Assembly: GCF_023740735.1 (NCBI RefSeq)
Contig: NZ_JAMRXH010000005.1
Span: forward strand, 248,001-312,000
Length of the DNA: 64,000 bases
Direction: 5' to 3'
DNA from: Nocardia sp. CDC159
GTDB lineage: Bacteria > Actinomycetota > Actinomycetes > Mycobacteriales > Mycobacteriaceae
The notes beneath the pieces were generated by a model, which had not been told where the DNA came from, did not search any database, and was given only the letters and a program-made list of their open reading frames with translations. The position numbers were made by a program, and so were the translations under genes. The first letter of the stretch is position 1, and each line of letters begins with the position of its first letter. Positions 35,711 through 43,125 of this stretch are shown here, piece after piece.

Positions 35711-38607
35711 GATCCCTCCGCGGAGCACGTCATGTCGGCGAGGCGAACGATGGTTTCCAGCAGGGCGAGCCCGTAGTGGCCGTAGCGGTGGTGCAGTCGG
35801 GTGAATCGGGCCGGGGAGGTCCAGTCGATGACCTCGCCGGTGGAAGCGGTGACTTGGTGGCCGTCGAGGGTGACGGTGACTTGTCGGGGGTCGGGGTCGG
35901 TGTGGGGGTCCATCAGGGGGCGGGTGCGGCCGTGGTGGGCGGCAACGAGGTGGATGACCAGGTCGGTGTGGTCGGGGTCGGCGTCGGTGGTGTTCAGGTA
36001 GTGGGTGGCCAGTGCGGCGGAGAGCGCTTCGTGGCGCAGGCCCCGTGGGTAGCCGGACAGGGTCCGGGCGCGATGCCATGCCGCGTGGTCGGAGGGGTCC
36101 ATTCCGGATTTGGCGAGGGGTTGTTCGGCCAGCGCGGCGCGGATCGGGTCGCCGCGGTGCAACTGCAGTTGGAATCGTTCGTCGTGTTTGCCGAGGTCGT
36201 GCAGGCGTCCGGCGTCGTAGACGGCTCGTTGCAGCGGTTCGGGCAGGCCGAGCGCGCGGGCGTAGCCGACGGCGCAGTCTGCGACCGCCTGCTGGTGGGC
36301 ATCGAGTGCGACGACGGAGCCGGTGAGGCTGCTTGAGTCGGTGGCTTCGTCGTCGGCGTTGTCGTCCACGGTGGCGTCCAGCGACGCCGTGACGGCTATG
36401 ACCGTGCCGTGATCGTCGATGCGGTATCCGAGGTGGGCACGAGGATTGGCCAGCACGGTTGCGGCCGAGGCGAGGTTGTCGCGGATCGCGGGCCACAGCA
36501 GGGTGTCGTGGTCGTGGGCGAAACTGGTCAGCAGCGTGGCGGCCTGGCCCGGCTGGTCGAGCGTGTCCGTGAACCTTTCGAATAGTGCGTTGACCTGTTT
36601 GACCCAGGTGCCGTGATCGGTGGGTGTGGCCAGGGAGGCGAGCAGTCCTGCCGACAGGTGGACCGTGGTGCCGGGGCGGCGGGTGGCCGAGTGCCGTAGC
36701 AGCGACAGGTCGGGTACCGCGGTCGTGGTGCGGGGGGACCAGCCGTTGCGGTCGCAGCCGCCGTAGCGGGACGGAACGACGATGATGTCCCCGGCCCGCA
36801 GATCCAGCTCGTCGAGCGGAACGTAGCGCCACGGGTTACCGGTCGTGTCGGAGTCACGGTCGGGGAGGTATCGCAGTGCCCACCGCTGTTCGGGATCGCT
36901 GACTAGTGCCGACGTGGTATCGGTATCGGCCACGGGGATATCGGTTTTCGCGCTAGCCAGCCAGGAGCGAACCGCGGCAAGCGGGAGTTCGAGCATCTCC
37001 TCGGCCGACGGGGGCAGCAGAGCCAGAGTGTCGGCGATCTCGGCTTGTTCGGTCGCGGCATCGACGGCGTCGATACTGGTCGCTGCACGCCATACCACGC
37101 TGACTTCGGCTGGGGGACTCTGTAATCCGTGCAGGAATGGTGCGACCGGCAGGTCGGGATCCGGTGTCGGTGAGGTCCGTGCCCACAGGTCCAGGTGGGT
37201 GTCGAGCAACAGCGGTGCCGGCGTCGCCGTACTGCGGGTGCTCGGGGGGGCTGCCTCGACCAGACTTCGCAACGCCAGCGGCGACACATCGAGCCCGCTG
37301 CCGGTGCCTGCGGCGAGGTGGGTGGGGTCGAAGGCGGTGGCGTCGTGGTGTTGCAGGAGGTGGTCCCAGGTGGCGCTGGCGGTGGTGCCGTATACCGGGG
37401 TCGAGTCGTCGAATCCCTTGCCTGCCAGCACGATCGCTGGTGCCGGGTCGGGGAGTGTGCCGCGGCGGTTGAGTCTGCCGAGGCGATGGATCAGTGCGTC
37501 GAGCGAGGCGGGTTCTGTGATCAGCATGTCGAAGTCGACGTCGGCACCTACCTCGAGGGTTTGGGTGGCGACCACGACCAGCGACCGCGCGTCGGTTCGC
37601 GACCGGCCGGCGGTGATTCGCGGTAGCCAGGCCTGTAGCAGCGCTTCGCGATCGGCGGGGCGGGACCGGCCGGTGAGCAGCAGGGTGTCCGCGTCGCCGA
37701 GCTTGTTGGCGACCAGCCCGAAGACGGTGCGTGCGGTGGCGACGGTGTTGGCGAACACCACCACTGCTCGGCCGGGCTGTGTCGCGGCGTGGATGGCGAG
37801 TGTTGCTGCGGCTTGTGCGTAGGGTTTGTCGGTGCTGCGCACCGGGAACAGGCGTTTGCCGGCGGACAAGACCTGTGCGGCGTGGCCGGTGCGGTGGGTG
37901 TCGGGGTCGAGCCGAAACACCGTGGTGTCGTGGCCACTGGTGGTGGCCGACATCGACACGAATCGAGCCGGCCGGACCGGCAGCGCGCGACGGTGTTCGA
38001 GGGCGCTGATTCGGATGATGGTCTGTTGGAACGGCGCGGACAGGTGGGCTTCGTCGAGCAGGATCAGGGAGTCGGCGAAGGTCAGCGCGGCATCGATCGG
38101 GCGCGCGTAGGTGCTGGTGCCGTAGCCGCGGAACAGCATGCGGCTGCCGATCTGGTCCACGGTCCCGGTCACGATCACCGGCTGATCCGGACGCGACACC
38201 CACCGCGTAGCCCAGCTGACACCACCGCGCAGTCGCGCGACTACCAACGGATTCTGCACCGGCTGCGTGGCCGCGGTCGCCGCCCGCAGCCGCTCAGCGA
38301 CCATTGTGGTCGCCGGGCCGGATGGGATCTGCAGCGCTGCCGCCAGCTGGTGTGCGTGGGTGTGGGCCTGGTCGACCACGAGGCGCCGGTCGACCACCAG
38401 AAACATCCGGCGCGGATGGGTGAGCCGGTCGTGGGCGAAGGCGTAGACGGCGATGTCGAGGACCGAGGTCTTGCCGAGCCCGGTGGGCACGTCCAGGGCC
38501 GTCGGCCATCCCTCGGTGATCACTCGGGCGGCCAGGTCGATCTGCCACCGGTGCGGTGCGACACCGTGGACCTCGCGGTAGAAGTCCGCGAACTCAGGAA
38601 ACGCCAC
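35707..38607 (-). CDS. cas3: CRISPR-associated helicase/nuclease Cas3 (type I-G)
   Basis: 966 aa from GTG 38607. Helicase motifs are present: DVPTGLGKTSVLD near residue 40, FLVVDRRLVVDQA, LILLDEAHLSAPFQQT near 182, SMSATTSGHD, and QTLEVGADVDFDMLI with HRLGRLNRRG. An HD nuclease motif, RLHDLGKHDERF, lies near residue 797, so the HD domain is C-terminal, as in this subtype. The protein would unwind and degrade DNA marked by the effector complex. All key motifs look intact. It overlaps csb2 by 14 bases. Confidence 0.93.
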   Translation of the reverse strand: MAFPEFADFYREVHGVAPHRWQIDLAARVITEGWPTALDVPTGLGKTSVLDIAVYAFAHDRLTHPRRMFLVVDRRLVVDQAHTHAHQLAAALQIPSGPATTMVAERLRAATAATQPVQNPLVVARLRGGVSWATRWVSRPDQPVIVTGTVDQIGSRMLFRGYGTSTYARPIDAALTFADSLILLDEAHLSAPFQQTIIRISALEHRRALPVRPARFVSMSATTSGHDTTVFRLDPDTHRTGHAAQVLSAGKRLFPVRSTDKPYAQAAATLAIHAATQPGRAVVVFANTVATARTVFGLVANKLGDADTLLLTGRSRPADREALLQAWLPRITAGRSRTDARSLVVVATQTLEVGADVDFDMLITEPASLDALIHRLGRLNRRGTLPDPAPAIVLAGKGFDDSTPVYGTTASATWDHLLQHHDATAFDPTHLAAGTGSGLDVSPLALRSLVEAAPPSTRSTATPAPLLLDTHLDLWARTSPTPDPDLPVAPFLHGLQSPPAEVSVVWRAATSIDAVDAATEQAEIADTLALLPPSAEEMLELPLAAVRSWLASAKTDIPVADTDTTSALVSDPEQRWALRYLPDRDSDTTGNPWRYVPLDELDLRAGDIIVVPSRYGGCDRNGWSPRTTTAVPDLSLLRHSATRRPGTTVHLSAGLLASLATPTDHGTWVKQVNALFERFTDTLDQPGQAATLLTSFAHDHDTLLWPAIRDNLASAATVLANPRAHLGYRIDDHGTVIAVTASLDATVDDNADDEATDSSSLTGSVVALDAHQQAVADCAVGYARALGLPEPLQRAVYDAGRLHDLGKHDERFQLQLHRGDPIRAALAEQPLAKSGMDPSDHAAWHRARTLSGYPRGLRHEALSAALATHYLNTTDADPDHTDLVIHLVAAHHGRTRPLMDPHTDPDPRQVTVTLDGHQVTASTGEVIDWTSPARFTRLHHRYGHYGLALLETIVRLADMTCSAEGS

Positions 38608-40111
38608 GGTGTTGTCCCCGTTTCGCGTCCTGGGTCAGCAACGACTGCCAGTGCCTCTCGGTCAGCGGGACCATCAGCCCGAGTCCCATGTAGCGCAGCG
38701 CCCCGACCAGGACCGGGCCGGTGATCTGCTGATCGAATGCGGCCGCGACATGGTACTGCGGTCGGCGGCGGCGGTTACCCCAGGCAATGTCGCTGTCGCG
38801 CAACGTGATCGCACCTGTGACGACCGGGGCGGGATGCACGGCCACCGTGCGCGGGACGGGTAGCCCGGCCAGTTCGCACGACAGTGCGAACGCCTCCCGC
38901 GGCCCGCCACGCTTGACATAGCGATCCAGCACATACGGTGTCACCGTCGCCCAGTACCTGCTCGGGCCACTCCAGCGCCGCGGCTGCAACGTCCACGGCG
39001 TGCGGCCTTGGGTGGGATCCACCCGCTCGATATCAATGGCACGCGAAATACGCCACGGCTGCAACCGCGTCAATCCTGGAGTATCGCCGATCGCGCGGAA
39101 CAGTTGCTGTCGCAACAGCTTCCGCTGAGCTGCATCCTCGATGCGGGGCAGCAGCACCGCGACCCCGAGCGGGCGGCCGTGCGCGTGCTCGTGACCGACA
39201 TCGACCAGCGACGTGAACGTCAGATGCCGGGCACCGTCTCGGATGTGTCCGCTGATGGCGGGGTGAATACCTGCCTGCACGGCATGTTCATCGGTCAGCT
39301 GCTCCGGATACGGGTCCTCGTGTCCGAGGCTGGCCCACACGCAGCGATGCACGGCCCGCCGCAGCAGCGTCGTCAACCCGAACACCTCCCGCGGTGCCAC
39401 TGCCCCGGGGCGAACGTCGAGCCGCCAGATGATCATGTCGTCGAAATTCGACGCAATCGGCCGGTTCGTATCAGTAGCGGGCGCGGTGGCAGCGTCTGTT
39501 CCATAGACGTAGCGTTGTTCTCTTGCAGGCACCATCCACGCCGAACCGCCTGCGGCAAAGGTTGTTTCGAGATCGTGGCGGTAGCCGGGATAGGGCACTC
39601 GGATCGAGATCGTGCCTGTGACCGCGGGCCGGAAGCAGCGTTGCGGGGCATCGGCCGGAACGACCGCCGAAGCATCCAGCCGCACCACCGAGGTCGACCG
39701 GCCCAGATAGTGCACCCGTGCCAGGATGCGGTCCAACGCGTCCACAGCGGCGAACTCTGTTGTGGGCCAGCAGAACCGGACCGTCGGTTCGGTCAGTGTC
39801 ACTCCCGCTCGGGTTTTGCTCGCGTTCGACCGGCCGGGATGAAACTGGCTGCTGCTCTTGCGATCGATGTCGTTGGCGACAACGAACCCGGCCCGCTGAT
39901 CCTCGGCCTGCGGGTTTTCCGGTGCCCAGATCTGCGGGGCCGGCAGGGCTTCGAGCAGATCGAGGACCGGCAACTCGTTCTCGTCGGCGACCTCGCGCAA
40001 CGCGCAGAACAACCGGGCGAACGAGGGCGGATACTCCGGGCGTCGCCGATCGGCGGCATCGGCAGCGTCGTACCGTCCGAAGGGGAAGAACGCACTGATC
40101 ACCAGGCTCAT
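38594..40111 (-). CDS. csb2: Type I-G Cas5-Cas6-like fusion protein Csb2
   Basis: 505 aa from ATG 40111, two bases after the csb1 stop. It opens MSLVISAFFPFGRYDAAD and continues RRRPEYPPSFARLFCALREV, the characteristic start of GSU0054-family proteins. Near the C-terminus, ALRYMGLGLMVPL resembles the Gly-rich loop of RAMP folds. The family combines Cas5-like and Cas6-like functions: pre-crRNA processing and capping of the crRNA 5' end. Whether it can cut such divergent repeats is an open question. Longer upstream translation (to 40360) overlaps csb1 and is rejected. Confidence 0.82.
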   Translation of the reverse strand: MSLVISAFFPFGRYDAADAADRRRPEYPPSFARLFCALREVADENELPVLDLLEALPAPQIWAPENPQAEDQRAGFVVANDIDRKSSSQFHPGRSNASKTRAGVTLTEPTVRFCWPTTEFAAVDALDRILARVHYLGRSTSVVRLDASAVVPADAPQRCFRPAVTGTISIRVPYPGYRHDLETTFAAGGSAWMVPAREQRYVYGTDAATAPATDTNRPIASNFDDMIIWRLDVRPGAVAPREVFGLTTLLRRAVHRCVWASLGHEDPYPEQLTDEHAVQAGIHPAISGHIRDGARHLTFTSLVDVGHEHAHGRPLGVAVLLPRIEDAAQRKLLRQQLFRAIGDTPGLTRLQPWRISRAIDIERVDPTQGRTPWTLQPRRWSGPSRYWATVTPYVLDRYVKRGGPREAFALSCELAGLPVPRTVAVHPAPVVTGAITLRDSDIAWGNRRRRPQYHVAAAFDQQITGPVLVGALRYMGLGLMVPLTERHWQSLLTQDAKRGQHRGVS

Positions 40112-40113
40112 CG

Positions 40114-41259
40114 TCACTCGTCGCCCTGCGCGGCCTTGGTTACGCTGTACTCGAACGCGGCATGCAGACCAGCGCTGGGAACCAGCTCGACCACATCGGA
40201 CCGCAGCGGCACACCGCCGGCCGCAGCATCGACAATCGCGCGCTCGTACACCTGGGCCCAGTTCGAGGCCGACAACGTGACCGGCTCGGTGCCACCGCCC
40301 CGCGACACCAACGCGACGGTGTCCTGGACAACGGTCAGCTCGCAGCCCGACCGCAGCCACATCGCCGCGCCCCCGAACGCCAGCCGATCACCGAACATCG
40401 CCAGCGCGACCAGCGCCACCCGCGCCGCACCGCTGCCCGGCCGTCCACCGAACCGCAACCGGCGCATACCCGCCACGGTCACGTTCGCCACCCGGCGCGC
40501 CTCGGCGATCCCGACCCCGCCGTGCGCGGGCGACGGCGGAATGTTGCCCAGCCCCAACGGACTCAACCGCGCGTCGTCGCTCTTCTTACCGGACTTGGAT
40601 CCGTTGGTGCCGGCATCGAACTCGAATCCGTGCTCGCTCCGCGACTTGGTCCCGCCTTGCAGATTCAGCGGATCCATCCGGGTCCCGAACCGATGCCCCT
40701 GCTGCGGATCCACACCATAAACCTCGCTGACATAGCTGCGAGCGATCTTGATCCGGGCGCCCGGCCGACGAGAGTCCCACACCCCGTACAGGATCGACGC
40801 CGGGTCTTGCGCAAACAGTGGCGACAGGTCATCGGTGCTGGTGTCGCGCAGCGCCTTCCCCAGCACGGACTTGTCGAACGGCTGCCCATCGACCAGCGAA
40901 TACTGCAGGTAAGCGTCAGTGAATCGGTGCGGGAGCTGAAGTGTACTCAACCGCAATGGCTTTCCGGCCACGGTGTCGACGATGACCGTCCGCGGATAGG
41001 TGATCCGCCCGGCCGCCACCGCGTCCTCAAGCTCGCTCTCGACTCGGTTCGCCTGCGAGGCAGGCTGGTCCAATACGACGATCTCGCAGGACTCCCCGTC
41101 CACGACATGCTTGTGGATCAGGTAATCACCACTGCCGAAGGTCGGCGGGTACACCCGCCCACCCAACGGTAGCGGCGTCAACCGTTGCTGGATCGAAATC
41201 GCTGCGATCTCATCACCGGTGGTGACCGCGCTGACGAGCCGATCGTAAATATCTGACAT
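40114..41259 (-). CDS. csb1: Type I-G Cas7-like backbone protein Csb1
   Basis: 381 aa, first gene of the cas operon, ATG 41259 with GGGAGGAG about 10 bases upstream. It matches the GSU0053 family: ISIQQRLTPLPLGGRVYPPT, LDQPASQANRVESEL, FTDAYLQYSLVDG, and a Gly-rich RLRFGGRP. Csb1 polymerises along the crRNA as the Cas7 backbone. The family is among the most conserved of the subtype, so assignment is firm. Confidence 0.9.
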   Translation of the reverse strand: MSDIYDRLVSAVTTGDEIAAISIQQRLTPLPLGGRVYPPTFGSGDYLIHKHVVDGESCEIVVLDQPASQANRVESELEDAVAAGRITYPRTVIVDTVAGKPLRLSTLQLPHRFTDAYLQYSLVDGQPFDKSVLGKALRDTSTDDLSPLFAQDPASILYGVWDSRRPGARIKIARSYVSEVYGVDPQQGHRFGTRMDPLNLQGGTKSRSEHGFEFDAGTNGSKSGKKSDDARLSPLGLGNIPPSPAHGGVGIAEARRVANVTVAGMRRLRFGGRPGSGAARVALVALAMFGDRLAFGGAAMWLRSGCELTVVQDTVALVSRGGGTEPVTLSASNWAQVYERAIVDAAAGGVPLRSDVVELVPSAGLHAAFEYSVTKAAQGDE

Positions 41260-41493
41260 AAATTCCCCACTCCTCCCGCTCCTGCCGACCCTTCGGCTGA
41301 GTTCTGAGGCATGATGCCACTCCGCACCGACAGAAAGCAGCGGGTGACGACAAATGGTGCCTACCTGGACGTTCCCGAGCCAGAGCCAGACTGTCAGGTT
41401 CGTGGCGACCTCCGGAAGGCGATTTGGGCGCCGGGCCAGGTGTCCCGTTCAGATGGGAACCTGACCAGGCCGACGTTCGGTCCTAGTCGGAAG

Positions 41494-41508
41494 TGATCAG
41501 ACTGATCA
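41494..41508. promoter_or_regulatory. Paired TGATCA palindromes upstream of cas operon
   Basis: TGATCAGACTGATCA contains two copies of the palindrome TGATCA separated by three bases. It lies 235 bases upstream of csb1 and 16 bases from the solo repeat. It could bind a regulator; this is inferred from symmetry alone. Confidence 0.3.
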
Positions 41509-41523
41509 GTAACTACTCAGCAC

Positions 41524-41559
41524 GCCGCAATCGTGGCCGACTAACGAATCTCGAACTCT
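41524..41559 (-). repeat. Solo CRISPR-repeat-like sequence upstream of the cas operon
   Basis: GCCGCAATCG at 41524-41533 equals the most conserved end of the array repeat, followed by TGGCCGAC where the repeat has AGTCCGGC. The other arm is not recognisable at the expected place. A partial arm-like GGCCGATCGGAAGCG occurs at 41586-41600. It could be a relic repeat or part of a crRNA-like regulatory RNA acting on the cas promoter. Confidence 0.4.
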
Positions 41560-42238
41560 CCCAAGTTATCGTCTGAGACGCACCTGGCCGATCGGAAGCG
41601 TTCTCTTGCCTCAACGGCTCGCTCGCGGCGCGGGTGGACTCTAGGTATGCCCATCGAAGTTCGGCGGCGCTACATCGGGTGGAACACAGTTCACCACCCC
41701 TCTCTGTTGCGTGGAGTACGGGAAACCGCAGTTCACACCTGCAACAAGTATCAAGATCACAACCAAGCCACGCCAGTTGGGATCGGACTCAGGAGCCTTC
41801 TTGCCACACAAGCCACAACTGCTACTTAACACTAACAACATCCCGTCGTCGGGGAGCCTACGCCAACCCTCGCGGAGCTATCGCGAAATGCCTTGCTGTA
41901 CATGACAACTAGCAACCGGTCTGTTCACTATCCGGAACTGTCGATGATCTCTGTCACCGACCTTAGGTAGAACCCAACCGGTCGCGTCAACTGAACTCCG
42001 CCGAAAAATCAGCATCATCTAGTACGAGAGCTAGGCCGTTGTGGTGCCCATGCCATCCACCTCGGAATACCCCTTCGTCACCAGCAGGTCGATAATCGGA
42101 CTGGCGACGGCCGACTGCAGCTGCGATCCCCGCGGCGGCACCGGCTCCATAGTCCGCAGCAGGTCATGCCTACGCGGCCCCGCATGACCGGAACCTGTGC
42201 ATCGAGGCCGATGCATGAACCGGCCCGAAGCAAGGTGT

Positions 42239-42889
42239 CTAGTGATGCGGCAATGGTGTTCCACGGAGGCGGTGGGAGAACCTGGCAAACACAGACGGTT
42301 TCGTTAAGACTCGCGTGCACATGTCATCCCATGGTGTAAGACCTGTTCCGGAATTCCATACCGCGAGAGCCTTGTTGTCGACGAGTCGGATGCCGTTGCG
42401 GGTGGCGGTCTCACGGGCGGACCTCGTGAACGACGATGTCGTGACCAGGACCGCAATGTCGAACTCGTGCCAGGTCAGCAAGCCGCCAGCCAACTGCTGC
42501 ATCTCCCGATCGCCGACTCGGCGATTGATGTTGTAGCGCTTGGCCTGCAGGATAGGCCGTCGCCCGTCTGGTGTAAGCGCCTTCACGTCGGCCCCGCGAT
42601 CACCGGCCCCGCCGGATACTTGGACCTCGCGGCACCCGCTGGCCCGACACAGGGATGCGAGCGCGTGTTCGAACTGCTTGTCGTTCATGTGATGAAACGG
42701 CAGTACTGCCCGCAGGTGGTCCTGTTCGCGCTCGGCGCGGCGGCGACGGTGCCTAATCCGCAACCCCAAGGCAAGCGCCACCACCATGACGGCCGCGATT
42801 GCAATGCCGGCGATAAGGTTCGGATTGTCGTGGGCGAATCGCCACAGCGGAGCCAGGACGATGAATCCGGCGACCCCGATCTTCAACAT
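42239..42889 (-). CDS. Membrane-anchored Mrr-like restriction endonuclease
   Basis: 216 aa from ATG 42889 (GAAGG 5 bases upstream). Two N-terminal hydrophobic segments (IGVAGFIVLAPLW and LIAGIAIAAVMVVALALGL) are followed by an Mrr_cat/PD-(D/E)XK domain. The active-site pattern is GDRGADVKALT with ILQAKRY (D...QxK), then a TSSFTRSARETA helix and DNKALAVW. Related membrane-tethered Mrr proteins are linked to DNA restriction or element control. It is the last gene on the minus strand after the pPIWI_RE island, 230 bases downstream of it. Confidence 0.8.
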   Translation of the reverse strand: MLKIGVAGFIVLAPLWRFAHDNPNLIAGIAIAAVMVVALALGLRIRHRRRRAEREQDHLRAVLPFHHMNDKQFEHALASLCRASGCREVQVSGGAGDRGADVKALTPDGRRPILQAKRYNINRRVGDREMQQLAGGLLTWHEFDIAVLVTTSSFTRSARETATRNGIRLVDNKALAVWNSGTGLTPWDDMCTRVLTKPSVFARFSHRLRGTPLPHH

Positions 42890-43125
42890 CAAACCTTCAT
42901 TGTTGGAGCGGCGGCGCCGTCTGGCCGTGCCCGTGTTCTCCTATCGGACATACTGATGAGCGAGTGGTAACAATTTAGGGAGTTAGAGACGGCCCAAGGT
43001 ACGAAAGACGACGAAGCCGCGGAGAGGCTTCGGCTTGGCGCACCTATGAACCTGTAGCAGCACAATTGCTCGTTGGGGATGAGGGTGGAAATTTCGCGTC
43101 TGCACACTTCGCTTCTTCGTGTCAT
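42889..43125 (-). CDS. Possible small protein downstream of the pPIWI_RE gene
   Basis: 78 aa; its ATG at 43125 overlaps the pPIWI_RE stop as ATGA, and its end touches the start of the Mrr-like gene. The sequence has no recognised motif and an uneven composition, so it may not be translated. It is listed because of the coupling geometry. Confidence 0.25.
   Translation of the reverse strand: MTRRSEVCRREISTLIPNEQLCCYRFIGAPSRSLSAASSSFVPWAVSNSLNCYHSLISMSDRRTRARPDGAAAPTMKV

Larger units (their letters stand above)
41260..42238. other. Gene-poor 979-bp region upstream of the cas operon
   Basis: ORFs here are short and featureless. The segment holds the expected cas promoter, a double TGATCA palindrome (41494-41508) and a solo CRISPR-repeat-like sequence at 41524. 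From 41640 to 42000 the G+C content drops. I see no RNA gene with certainty. Confidence 0.4.

Noticed and set aside
34730-36832. 700-aa fused reading of csb3 with upstream sequence
   Set aside because: The first 374 residues are an alternative-frame reading of cas3; the ATG at 35710 with ATGA coupling is the real start.
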